47,096 nucleotides of DNA from assembly GCA_018700055.1 (NCBI GenBank), contig JABISL010000030.1, forward strand, positions 1 through 47,096, read 5' to 3'. Position 1 is the first letter of the stretch. Each line of letters opens with the position of its first letter. Of the stretch, positions 8,484-16,249 are shown piece by piece. Made by a program: the position numbers and the translations under genes. The stretch is from a bacterium (lineage in GTDB: Bacteria > Margulisbacteria > Marinamargulisbacteria > UBA817 > JABISL01). The notes beneath the pieces are model-generated. The model saw only the letters and a program-made list of their open reading frames with translations. It made no database searches and had not been told where the DNA came from.

Positions 8484-9203
8484 TCAAGAAGCCTTAACTA
8501 TCACAGCCATTTCTTTCACTGCTTCGGACAACCCCACAAATACCGATCGACAAATAATACTGTGACCGATGTTTAGTTCGTTCATGTGGGGTAGGGCGAC
8601 GATAGGGTCAGTGTTGTGATATTTGAGTCCATGCCCCGCATTCACAACAAGGCCAAGACTATGTGCATATAGTGCCGCTTCATGGAGTCGCTGCAACTCG
8701 GCCATCTGTTTAACGGGCTCTTGATCATAATTGGCATAGTCACCGGTGTGGAGTTCGATGGCTTGCGCACCAGAGGCTTTGGCGGCATCGAGCTGCGCCT
8801 TGTCTGGGTCAATGAAAAGGGATACTTCTGTATCTTCACTCTGAAGCGTTTGAACCACTTCGGTAATGCGATCAATCATGCCCACGACATCCAATCCACC
8901 TTCGGTAGTGAGCTCTTCTCTTTTTTCGGGAACGAGACAGATATGCTTAGGGCGTAATCGATCTGCAATAGAAACAATCTCCGGGGCAATAGACATCTCA
9001 AGATTGAGCCTGGGAACAAACTCACATAGCGCTTCAACATCCGCATCCTGAATGTGACGACGATCTTCGCGTAAGTGGACAGTGATACTGTCTGCCCCAG
9101 ATGCCAAGGCAATACGAGCGGCTTCACAGACGTCCGGCTCTGTTTCTTTCCGTTGTTGTCTGAGTGTCGCGACGTGATCAATGTTAATGCCTAGTTTAAT
9201 CAT
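8484..9203 (-). CDS. pdxJ: Pyridoxine 5'-phosphate synthase PdxJ
   Basis: Condenses 1-deoxyxylulose 5-phosphate with 3-amino-2-oxopropyl phosphate to give pyridoxine 5'-phosphate, the last ring-forming step of DXP-dependent vitamin B6 synthesis, in the cytoplasm. Length 239 is normal. Family motifs are clear: LGINIDHVATLRQQR at the N-terminus, GADSITVHLREDRRHIQD around residues 35-52, EMSIAPEIV, SLFIDPD, ELHTGDYAN near 150, and AGHGLKYHNT near 192. The ATG overlaps the end of dsbD by 8 nt, so the two are co-transcribed, although the functions are unrelated. Confidence 0.97.
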   Translation of the reverse strand: MIKLGINIDHVATLRQQRKETEPDVCEAARIALASGADSITVHLREDRRHIQDADVEALCEFVPRLNLEMSIAPEIVSIADRLRPKHICLVPEKREELTTEGGLDVVGMIDRITEVVQTLQSEDTEVSLFIDPDKAQLDAAKASGAQAIELHTGDYANYDQEPVKQMAELQRLHEAALYAHSLGLVVNAGHGLKYHNTDPIVALPHMNELNIGHSIICRSVFVGLSEAVKEMAVIVKAS

Positions 9204-10737
9204 TGGCGTTTACCTTAACCAATACCCCATTTACAGTCAATATTGCCGGAAGGATATGATGATCGTTCCCATCAAAGTAGATATATAAAGGCACACTCTG
9301 TCGCCCGTAAGCAGCCAAGGCCTTAGTAATTTCCGGGTCATTATGGGTCCAGTCTGCTTGTATCAGAGTGATTTTTTTTGTCCTGAATAGAGATTGAACC
9401 GCATCTGTATCCAATGTGGTGACCTTATTGACCTGGCAAGTTACGCACCAAGCCGCCGTGAAGTCTAAGAAGTATGGGTGCTTGGATTGTTCCAGAGTGG
9501 TTACGAGAGCTGGCGAAAAGGGCTGCCAATCCGAAGCGACTGGTTGGTTAGTAGGGCTGATCAATTGAACAAATACCCAGACTAACCAAATCACCGTGCC
9601 AAGTAACATCGCTCCCAAAACCTGGCGGAAGCGAATCATCCATTGTCCGGGCTTGGGAATATAGGCTTGGAGAGAGGGGATTAAGGCGACTAGAAGGAAG
9701 GGAAGGGCAAATCCGATGCCAAGCACAGTAAATATAGCAAAAGCGCCTGATGCGGAATGAAGTAGAGCTACGCCAATCGCTGTTCCCATGAACGGCGCAC
9801 TACAAGGTGTTGCGACGACTACTGCCAAACACCCATGAAAGAATGCGTTCATTGTTCCGGACTTACGCGGTAAGAGGCTGGCCAATTGCGTGAATCGCGC
9901 TCCCAACTCGAATAGGCCTAGTAGGTTCAACGATAAGAGTCCAAACAAGACGACCAAGATCCCAACAAACACCGGGGACTGTAGTTGAAACCCCCAGCCT
10001 AGTGATTCGCCCGTCGCACGTAACGCTACTAAGAGGCCACTTATGATCCAGAACGAAACAAGGACGCCGCTCGTATAGGCCAATCCTTGGGTTTTTAATG
10101 TGTGCTGATTTGATTGATCGCTAAAATATAATAGTTTGAGGGAAATTACCGGTAATACACAGGGCATCAAGTTTAGGATTAATCCGCCGAAGAAGGCCAG
10201 TAGAAGGACTAATCCAAATGACCGGCCTTCATGACCAGGAGACGAATAATCAGATTCTTGAGCCGGTTGTCCAGGTACTACTGGGAGGATAAACGAGGCT
10301 TCCGACTCAAAAGGAATACACACGTCCTTACAGACTAACCAATTTACTTTGGCCTTAGCCGATAGAATAGAGCCATTCGACTGGTCTGCCGATACTGTTA
10401 TTGGAACTAGAAAATCCGTAGTTCCCTCATAACCATAGACATCTTTGGGAATGGTCTCAACTATATGTGCATTAGGAAACTGAATATCACCAGGAATAAA
10501 TCCATCAATGGACTCCCAAGTAATCCGAGGAGCCATTCCATCTTGTCCTTCCGCGTTCGAATACGTATGCCAACCTGTAGGCATAGATACTCTGAGGTAG
10601 AGACCCTGAGAGCTAACAAACTCAACGGAACTATCCGGAAGGTTTTCTACAGGAAGACTGAGATTTCCAGCATAAGCCGGTGCCCCGATCATCAGTCCTG
10701 CGATCAATACGAATAGCCATTTCTTAATAGAGTGCAT
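9196..10737 (-). CDS. dsbD: Thiol:disulfide interchange protein DsbD
   Basis: Moves electrons from cytoplasmic thioredoxin across the inner membrane to periplasmic thiol proteins. A signal peptide is clear (residues 1-23, ending APAYA). The N-terminal periplasmic domain includes a cysteine pair in VCKDVCIPFES (~residues 112-121). The central multi-TM domain holds conserved cysteines in LMPCVLPVISLKLL (~192) and TPCSAPFM. The C-terminal thioredoxin-like domain has WCVTC (cysteines near 430 and 433) and the cis-proline region SVPLY. At 513 residues it is slightly shorter than E. coli DsbD but has all three parts. A minus-strand TATAAT at 10751-10746 ends 8 nt before the ATG. Presence of DsbD fits a diderm with a periplasm. 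Confidence 0.95.
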   Translation of the reverse strand: MHSIKKWLFVLIAGLMIGAPAYAGNLSLPVENLPDSSVEFVSSQGLYLRVSMPTGWHTYSNAEGQDGMAPRITWESIDGFIPGDIQFPNAHIVETIPKDVYGYEGTTDFLVPITVSADQSNGSILSAKAKVNWLVCKDVCIPFESEASFILPVVPGQPAQESDYSSPGHEGRSFGLVLLLAFFGGLILNLMPCVLPVISLKLLYFSDQSNQHTLKTQGLAYTSGVLVSFWIISGLLVALRATGESLGWGFQLQSPVFVGILVVLFGLLSLNLLGLFELGARFTQLASLLPRKSGTMNAFFHGCLAVVVATPCSAPFMGTAIGVALLHSASGAFAIFTVLGIGFALPFLLVALIPSLQAYIPKPGQWMIRFRQVLGAMLLGTVIWLVWVFVQLISPTNQPVASDWQPFSPALVTTLEQSKHPYFLDFTAAWCVTCQVNKVTTLDTDAVQSLFRTKKITLIQADWTHNDPEITKALAAYGRQSVPLYIYFDGNDHHILPAILTVNGVLVKVNAND

Positions 10738-10745
10738 ATTCCTAA

Positions 10746-10751
10746 ATTATA
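10746..10751 (-). promoter_or_regulatory. -10 box of dsbD-pdxJ
   Basis: TATAAT on the minus strand, 8 nt before the dsbD ATG. The -35 is poor (CTGTAA at 17-nt spacing). An AGGA lies between the box and the start codon, but the predicted transcription start is so close to the ATG that the mRNA would be leaderless or nearly so. Confidence 0.5.
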
Positions 10752-10775
10752 CTGGAATGCGAAATTAGTTACAGT

Positions 10776-10804
10776 TTGTCACCAAACTAACTTTTCCTTA
10801 TAAT
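10776..10804 (+). promoter_or_regulatory. Sigma-70 promoter of efp operon
   Basis: TTGTCA (10776-10781), a 17-nt spacer and a perfect TATAAT (10799-10804). The ATG of efp is at 10812, exactly where transcription would start, and there is no Shine-Dalgarno. Confidence 0.8.
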
Positions 10805-10811
10805 AAATCCC

Positions 10812-11375
10812 ATGCAAATCATCGCAACACAAATTCGAGTCGGAATGATATTAGATATCGAAGGGGACCTCTATAAGGTAACCTACACTCAACACGTTAC
10901 ACCGGGTAAAGGTGTCGCTTGTATGCAAACGAAGCTTAAGAATGTGGTGACTGGAAAGAATCTTGAAAAACGATTTCGCTCCGCGGACAAGGCAGAAAGA
11001 GCCAACCTCGAAACCCGCCAAATGCAGTATCTTTATGCAGATCAAGATGGCTTTATCTTTATGGATAATGAGAGTTATGAGCAAACAAATGTTCCCAAAG
11101 ACCTCATTGGCGATCAAGCCGGATTCTTAGCCGAAGAACAAACCTATGCGGTGTCTTTTTATGAAGAGACAATCGTCGGCGTAGATTTCCCACCAAGTGT
11201 AGTGCTTAAGGTAGTTGTTGCACCGCCAGAGATTAAAAAAGCAACCGCAGCAGCATCACTAAGACCTGTTGAAGTAGAAAACGGAATGAGTGTGAATGCG
11301 CCTTCATTTATTAAAGAAGGCGATCTCATTCGTGTGAATACGGAGACGGGAGACTACATCGAGAGAGCCAAGTAG
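10812..11375 (+). CDS. efp: Translation elongation factor P
   Basis: Binds the ribosome between the P and E sites and relieves stalling at polyproline. Length 187 is standard. The N-terminal KOW-like domain ends in the loop TPGKGVACMQTKLKNVVTG, where Lys in PGKG is the position modified in many bacteria. The C-terminal OB domain carries the usual signature near the end (PSFIKEGDLIRVNTETGDYIERAK). It is the first gene of a closely packed set (DUF3467 gene, tadA, comF, mfd-like). It probably uses a leaderless start, because its promoter sits directly at the ATG. Polyproline stretches in the envelope proteins here would be natural clients. A K-type EF-P would need EpmA/EpmB or other enzymes for modification; none is in the window. 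Confidence 0.97.
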   Translation: MQIIATQIRVGMILDIEGDLYKVTYTQHVTPGKGVACMQTKLKNVVTGKNLEKRFRSADKAERANLETRQMQYLYADQDGFIFMDNESYEQTNVPKDLIGDQAGFLAEEQTYAVSFYEETIVGVDFPPSVVLKVVVAPPEIKKATAAASLRPVEVENGMSVNAPSFIKEGDLIRVNTETGDYIERAK

Positions 11376-11702
11376 ATGAGTGAGGAAATTGAAGTCCCAG
11401 ACGACGACAATCCCGATGAGCCCATTGAACGCAAGATTCAAATAGACGCCAGTCCTGAAGTGGCTCAAGGTGTGTATGCTAACCTCACAGTTTCTCACTT
11501 TAATGGAGAAGAGTTTGTTATGGACTTCGTTTATGCCCAGCCACAGTCATCCAAAGGGCAAGTGCGATCGAGAGTGATTATGCATCCCCGTAATGTGGCA
11601 TTATTGACCAACATGCTTATCAAAAATCTCGAAAGCTACGATGAGCAGTACGGAAGTGATGATAATGATCCGTCTTCCGGAATTAGCCTTAGCTTCAATT
11701 AA
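11376..11702 (+). CDS. DUF3467 family protein
   Basis: A 108-residue acidic protein. The core (residues ~25-90) matches the DUF3467 pattern as I know it: GVYANLTVSHFNGEEFVMDFVYAQP, then SRVIMHPRNVALLTNMLIKNLESYDEQYG. The function of this family is unknown; its predicted fold is small and alpha/beta, with no membrane segment. It begins on the base after the efp stop codon and overlaps the tadA start (TAATG), so it is translated within the efp operon. Confidence 0.85.
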   Translation: MSEEIEVPDDDNPDEPIERKIQIDASPEVAQGVYANLTVSHFNGEEFVMDFVYAQPQSSKGQVRSRVIMHPRNVALLTNMLIKNLESYDEQYGSDDNDPSSGISLSFN

Positions 11703-12154
11703 TGACCACTGACGCATGGATGGATCTAGCACTACAGCAAGCACAAGCAGCTGCTGATATTGGCGAAGTGCCAGTAGGTGCGATCCTAGTATATCAAGGG
11801 GAATGCATCGCTAAAGCACATAATCTAAAGGAAACCCGACAGGATGTACTGGCTCATGCCGAAATACTAGTCATCCAAGCGGCTCAGAAGAAGTTGGCGA
11901 ACTGGCGACTAACAGACTGTGAACTCTATGTGACACTAGAACCTTGTATCATGTGCATGGGGACTATCCTGCACTCTAGAATAGCTAAGGTGGTTTACGG
12001 TGCCAAAGATCTTAAGTGGGGCGGCTGTGGCTCTGTAGTCCAATTAAACGACATAGAAAAGGTCAATCATCAGGTAGAAGCGGTCTATTTTCCTGAGGAT
12101 CGATGTTCGACAATTTTAAAAGACTTCTTCAAGGCCAAGCGAGCCAAGTCATGA
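11702..12154 (+). CDS. tadA: tRNA-specific adenosine deaminase TadA
   Basis: Deaminates adenosine 34 to inosine in tRNA-Arg(ACG), allowing CGN codon reading. The 150-residue protein has the cytidine/deoxycytidylate deaminase fold. The zinc ligands and catalytic Glu are present: H52-A-E54 and the P-C82-I-M-C85 motif. GEVPVGAILV near the N-terminus and a C-terminal helix with FFKAKRAKS are typical. ATG overlaps the preceding stop (TAATG), and its TGA overlaps the comF start (ATGA), indicating translational coupling. Confidence 0.95.
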   Translation: MTTDAWMDLALQQAQAAADIGEVPVGAILVYQGECIAKAHNLKETRQDVLAHAEILVIQAAQKKLANWRLTDCELYVTLEPCIMCMGTILHSRIAKVVYGAKDLKWGGCGSVVQLNDIEKVNHQVEAVYFPEDRCSTILKDFFKAKRAKS

Positions 12155-12786
12155 TAGGGGCGCTCTTAGATCTCGTTTTGCCCGAAAGCTGCAGTGCTTG
12201 CTACCGTCCTCAAAAAGGATCGCTATGCGAAGACTGTCTCAGCGAAATCCCTGTTGAGCCCCGAAAAGGTCCACCAATTCCGTTAGTAGATGAAACCTTT
12301 GTTTTGGCGCCATATACAGAAGGGTTGCAGCGCATTCTGAGAGATATTAAATTTCGTGAGATGAGCTTGTTGGCCGATCGTTTTGGGGACTATTTAGCGA
12401 ATCAATTGTCCGAACCACCGGTTATCAATGCCGATCTATGGACGGTGGTTCCACTCTACAAGACTAGGGAACGATATAGAGGGTTTAATCAAGTGACTAA
12501 TTTATTTCAGCCATTGATTAATAAGTTTGGGTTGCCTCAGGATCAGTCGATACTCAGTCGGGTGAAGGCCACCCCCAGACTTTTTCAATGGAATCGCTCG
12601 GAAAGAGTTCAGCTAATGGAAAGCGCATTCGAGACTAACCGGTCGCTGAATAACAGTCATGTGGTTCTATTAGATGACATTCTTACGTCCGGCACCACAG
12701 TACAGACTTGTGCCAAATCCTTTCGGGATCAAGGTGCCTCCAGAGTAACGGTAATCACGCTAACGTATAAAGGAGAGTTGGCATGA
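12151..12786 (+). CDS. comF: ComF family protein (phosphoribosyltransferase fold)
   Basis: A zinc-ribbon plus PRTase-fold protein of the ComF/GntX family, associated with DNA uptake in competent bacteria. The zinc ribbon cysteines are at the N-terminus (CSACY...LCEDC, residues ~17-34). The PRPP-binding-type motif VVLLDDILTSGTT is near residue 170. I chose ATG at 12151, giving 211 residues, because it forms an ATGA overlap with the tadA stop; an in-frame ATG at 12103 would sit deep inside tadA. It overlaps the next gene by ATGA at 12783. Natural transformation cannot be asserted from ComF alone. Confidence 0.85.
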   Translation: MIGALLDLVLPESCSACYRPQKGSLCEDCLSEIPVEPRKGPPIPLVDETFVLAPYTEGLQRILRDIKFREMSLLADRFGDYLANQLSEPPVINADLWTVVPLYKTRERYRGFNQVTNLFQPLINKFGLPQDQSILSRVKATPRLFQWNRSERVQLMESAFETNRSLNNSHVVLLDDILTSGTTVQTCAKSFRDQGASRVTVITLTYKGELA

Positions 12787-14906
12787 CCAAAGCCACTGCG
12801 CCCAAAAAAATAACGATCACTCAGACCCGTCCGCCAGCCCATAAGGCCCTTCTCGGTAAGTTAGACGACTTATTCTATAAACGGGTAACGATGGTGATGG
12901 AGCAAGGGGAGTATGCCGTTAGAGGGAGCATTATTGATATCTTTCCGGTGAATCACACGAGCCCGGTTAGATTGGATTATTTAGGTAACGACCTTGAGCG
13001 GTTGAACACGTTTAATATTGCCACCCAAAAATCATTAGACGCGGTTAAAAGTGTCAAATTGGAGTCCGCACGCGATTCATCCAAATACTCTGTCTTGGAG
13101 CGCCAAAAAGAAACCATCGATAAATCCGTAATTTCAGACATTCAGATCGGTGATTATGTGGTCCACGAGGATTATGGGATTGGAATATTTAAGGGGCTTG
13201 AAAAGCGTCAGTTCGGTGATAGAGAGGGCGAATATGTCTTTATTGAATATCGAGCTACCGATAAGCTATATGTTCCCTTGGAACAAATCCACCTCTTGCA
13301 CCGGTATTCAGGCGGCGATAGCAAGGCCAAAGTAAATGCTCTTTATGATGGGTCATGGCAACGGATCAAACAAAAAACAAAAAAAGCGCTAAGAGAACTA
13401 GCGGTAGAAGTCTATGAAATGATCAAGAAACGCCAGGCGGTAAAGGGGACCGCTTTTACAGAAGATAGTGAGTATCAATTGGATTTTGATAATGCGGCCG
13501 GGTTTGAATTAACCCTGCATCAAGCGGAAGCCTGGGAAGCGATAAAAGGTAATATGGAAGCCGATACCCCAATGGATCGATTGATTTGTGGGGATGTGGG
13601 ATTTGGTAAAACCGAGTTGTTGATGCGAGCCGCATTCAAGGCCGTTGAGAGTCAGAAACAAGTGGCTATACTTGTTCCAACAACAATCCTAGCCGAACAG
13701 CATTTACGGACGTTTCGGAAGCGGTTCGATCCATATCCTTATCGCATAGAAGGGATGTCCAGATTAAAGTCCGACTCCCAATGTCGCACGATAATAAAAG
13801 ACATCAAAACCCAAAAGGTAGATATCGTTATTGGGACACATAAACTCCTCCAAAAGAGTATTGAATATGCGGACTTGGGACTCCTAATGGTGGATGAAGA
13901 GCAGCGGTTTGGGGTCTCGCATAAGGAGCGGATCAAGCAAATAAAGGCTAACGTAGATGTCCTCACCACGACAGCGACACCAATCCCTAGAACCTTGTAT
14001 ATGGCACTTACTGGCGCCAAGGAATTCTCTGTTCTAAAAACCCCCCCACCAAATCGAAAACCCATTCAAACCATTGTTGCAGAGCGGCACGAGGATCTAA
14101 TCAAGGAGGCCATCAACCAAGAGTTCGATAGAAATGGACAGATCTATTATCTCTATAATGTGGTCAGAGGGTTACCCGCAAAAGAAAAAGAAATTAAAAG
14201 ATTGTTTCCTAACGCCAGAATTGGAATCGCCCATGGCCAAATGACTCCCGAGGCATTAGATACGGTAATGGTGGCGTTTTATAAGCATGAAATAGATATA
14301 TTGCTCTGTACCACCATCATTGAGAATGGCTTGGATATTTCGAATGTAAATACGGTCATTATCGACAGAGCCGAATATTTGGGATTATCCCAGATTCATC
14401 AAATTCGAGGCCGAGTAGGGCGGTCGTCGAAACAAGCTTATGCCTATGTGTTTTATTCCAATGAACAGGCCTTGTCCGAAAAGGCTCAAAAAAGGCTACA
14501 AGCGGTCAAAGAGGCCGTAACTCTAGGCGCCGGGTATCAATTGGCAATGAAGGATCTAGAGATTAGAGGTGCTGGGACCCTACTTGGCGAAAAACAACAC
14601 GGTCATATGACTGCAATAGGGTTTGATTTATATTGCAAATTATTAGAAGAATCCGTACTGAGAGTTAAGCATGAGGGACGCCCACCTCGTAAACCTTCCA
14701 TATTAATTAACGCCAGTCTCAAAGCCTATATCCCAGAGTCGTATATAGAGAACCCTAGAGAACGACTAGCAATGTATCAGAGACTTACGTCCTTAGAGAC
14801 CAAAGACCAGTCAGAAGACCTATTATGGGAGCTGAGAGACAGATATGGGGAGCCCCCGCTCATTGTGACGAACTTGCTAAAAGCGATAATTGCTCAGCTT
14901 GCGTAG
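12783..14906 (+). CDS. mfd: Mfd-like transcription-repair coupling factor, N-terminally reduced
   Basis: A translocase that normally removes stalled RNA polymerase and recruits UvrA. Seen here: residues ~35-90 match the tail of the UvrB-like domain (GEYAVRGSIIDIFP); ~125-175 is the CarD-like RNA polymerase interaction domain (GDYVVHEDYGIGIFKGLEKR). The SF2 motor follows: Walker A GDVGFGKT with K276, D371-E-E-Q, TATPIPRTLYMAL, and QIRGRVGRSSKQAYAYVFY. The C-terminus begins domain 7 (NPRERLAMYQRL) but stops early. At 707 residues against roughly 1100-1200 in the family, it lacks most of domains 1-3, including the UvrA-binding surface. The start overlaps comF (ATGA) and follows no upstream mfd fragment, so it is a real short form, not a frameshift. 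Motor function is likely; UvrA recruitment is doubtful. Confidence 0.88.
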   Translation: MTKATAPKKITITQTRPPAHKALLGKLDDLFYKRVTMVMEQGEYAVRGSIIDIFPVNHTSPVRLDYLGNDLERLNTFNIATQKSLDAVKSVKLESARDSSKYSVLERQKETIDKSVISDIQIGDYVVHEDYGIGIFKGLEKRQFGDREGEYVFIEYRATDKLYVPLEQIHLLHRYSGGDSKAKVNALYDGSWQRIKQKTKKALRELAVEVYEMIKKRQAVKGTAFTEDSEYQLDFDNAAGFELTLHQAEAWEAIKGNMEADTPMDRLICGDVGFGKTELLMRAAFKAVESQKQVAILVPTTILAEQHLRTFRKRFDPYPYRIEGMSRLKSDSQCRTIIKDIKTQKVDIVIGTHKLLQKSIEYADLGLLMVDEEQRFGVSHKERIKQIKANVDVLTTTATPIPRTLYMALTGAKEFSVLKTPPPNRKPIQTIVAERHEDLIKEAINQEFDRNGQIYYLYNVVRGLPAKEKEIKRLFPNARIGIAHGQMTPEALDTVMVAFYKHEIDILLCTTIIENGLDISNVNTVIIDRAEYLGLSQIHQIRGRVGRSSKQAYAYVFYSNEQALSEKAQKRLQAVKEAVTLGAGYQLAMKDLEIRGAGTLLGEKQHGHMTAIGFDLYCKLLEESVLRVKHEGRPPRKPSILINASLKAYIPESYIENPRERLAMYQRLTSLETKDQSEDLLWELRDRYGEPPLIVTNLLKAIIAQLA

Positions 14907-14967
14907 ACTTAAAAAATGTTTAAAAATCGTTAAATTAGGGTAGATATAGCCCTAGGGGGAAATAGTT

Positions 14968-15264
14968 ATGGATCCAAATCTTCATGCTGACCACATATAT
15001 CGGTCACCTGAAGGGTCCTATCAAACTATTCATAGTGTGGGGGACGATGACTCAACCTTTCAGGATGTTCTGATGGTGGAAGTTGATATGTTCGAAGATT
15101 TCAATCCTGAGGATTTGGATTTCGAAAACGAATCAACGTCACTGGCAGACAAGAGTTTAATTCAAGACACCAAGCTTCGTGCAGATGAAGTGAGAATAGA
15201 AGATAGACGACTCAGCAGAGACGAAACAGTGTTTCGTCATCGACAACATCTCAACTTAGATTAA
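14968..15264 (+). CDS. Acidic hypothetical protein, 98 aa
   Basis: Not recognised. Strong Shine-Dalgarno AGGGGGA at 14954-14960, 7 nt before the ATG at 14968. The product is very acidic in residues ~25-55 (VEVDMFEDFNPEDLDFENE) and more mixed, probably helical, afterwards. No signal peptide, TM or cysteine. A small hairpin (TAGGG 14936-14940 with CCCTA 14950-14954) overlaps the edge of the ribosome-binding site and could modulate translation. It is convergent with the next gene, leaving 2 nt between stops. Confidence 0.7.
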   Translation: MDPNLHADHIYRSPEGSYQTIHSVGDDDSTFQDVLMVEVDMFEDFNPEDLDFENESTSLADKSLIQDTKLRADEVRIEDRRLSRDETVFRHRQHLNLD

Positions 15265-15266
15265 GC

Positions 15267-15545
15267 CTAGCGTCGAGATTTTTTTTGTTTTTCTTCAGTA
15301 TCCTGAAGGGCGGCGTAGATGGTCTCTTCCATGTCGTTGGCAAAGGCTTCATCATCGTTCGTGTTGCCCATTTTTTTGGCTAATTTAGCAAATTTTTCGG
15401 CAACCGAACGCACTTGAGAAGGGGCAACATGAATAGCCTTGCCCTGAGACATTAACGTTACACCAGATTTGCCAGCTACATGAGCGGGTTGTGTGGTGCT
15501 ATTCGTTTTCTTTGGGGGGCGTACATCCATAAACAAGTCAATCAT
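15267..15545 (-). CDS. Hypothetical protein, 92 aa
   Basis: Not recognised. N-terminus is polar and basic (DVRPPKKTNSTTQPAHVAGKSG). Residues ~40-62 form a probable helix (APSQVRSVAEKFAKLAKKMG), followed by an acidic helix and a basic end (EEKQKKSRR). No signal peptide or TM. GAGGT lies 1 nt before the ATG at 15545, too close for a normal Shine-Dalgarno, so the true start could be the second Met (15530). Divergent from trmB. Confidence 0.65.
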   Translation of the reverse strand: MIDLFMDVRPPKKTNSTTQPAHVAGKSGVTLMSQGKAIHVAPSQVRSVAEKFAKLAKKMGNTNDDEAFANDMEETIYAALQDTEEKQKKSRR

Positions 15546-15604
15546 ACCTCAAGCCGAAATGGATTCAAAGTTTTTTTTAGCTAGAAACAAGTAGGTAAGA
15601 CACG

Positions 15605-15610
15605 TATAAT
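15605..15610 (+). promoter_or_regulatory. -10 box of trmB
   Basis: TATAAT, 10 nt before the trmB ATG at 15621. No convincing -35 and no Shine-Dalgarno, so the mRNA would have a leader of about 4 nt. Confidence 0.5.
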
Positions 15611-15620
15611 AGCGTCCAAT

Positions 15621-16238
15621 ATGGCAACCAAAAGAGTTCGAAATCACGCAAACCCACTTAATTTTTATCAAAAAATGGGACCCTATAATTTGGATGAAAT
15701 GTTCACACCATTTAACCAACGGATTGACCTAGAAATAGGCTCTGGTAGAGGGCTATTTTTACGTCATTATGCCAAACTTCACCCGGAGCGACATATCGTG
15801 GGTGTGGAAGTAAGACCTCAGATGGTCGAGCTTCTTAAAAACAATATAACTAAGGAAGATATCAGCAATGCTGCGATTCTATATGGGACCGGGCAACGGT
15901 GTTTGGAAGACATTGTAGAGAAGCCAATGATTGACCGGTGTTTTATTTTTCATCCGGATCCATGGTTCAAGGATAGACATCATAAACGCCGCATTGTGCA
16001 GCCCGCGCTATTAAAAGAGTTGGCCAAGAAGATGACGCCAAATGGGCGAGTATACTTAAGCACGGACGTTGAGGTATTATGGGAGGATATGGTGGAGCAG
16101 ATGGGGACCTCGACTTTCTTTACAGCGGTTAAAAACGACTCGTTTTGGGAAACAGAGTATCAAACCCACTGGGCCAAGTTCAGTGCAGAAGACCGTAGAA
16201 ATGCCTTCCATGGAACGTGGGAATTAAACCAATCTTAA
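15621..16238 (+). CDS. trmB: tRNA (guanine-N7-)-methyltransferase
   Basis: Methylates G46 in the variable loop of tRNAs using S-adenosylmethionine. The 205-residue length is usual. The SAM-binding motif I is LEIGSGRGLFLRHYA (~residues 37-51), followed by the acidic strand IVGVEVRPQMV. The TrmB-specific signature HPDPWFKDRHHKRRIVQP is at ~112-130. Near-leaderless start. The stop codon abuts the Shine-Dalgarno of pepA, so the two genes are probably co-transcribed. Confidence 0.96.
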   Translation: MATKRVRNHANPLNFYQKMGPYNLDEMFTPFNQRIDLEIGSGRGLFLRHYAKLHPERHIVGVEVRPQMVELLKNNITKEDISNAAILYGTGQRCLEDIVEKPMIDRCFIFHPDPWFKDRHHKRRIVQPALLKELAKKMTPNGRVYLSTDVEVLWEDMVEQMGTSTFFTAVKNDSFWETEYQTHWAKFSAEDRRNAFHGTWELNQS

Positions 16239-16249
16239 GGAGACTCAAT

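Noticed and set aside
12103-12783. Missing N-terminal half of mfd hidden in another frame upstream
   Set aside because: The upstream DNA is fully used by tadA and comF, which overlap each other and the mfd-like start by ATGA; no UvrB-like sequence is present.
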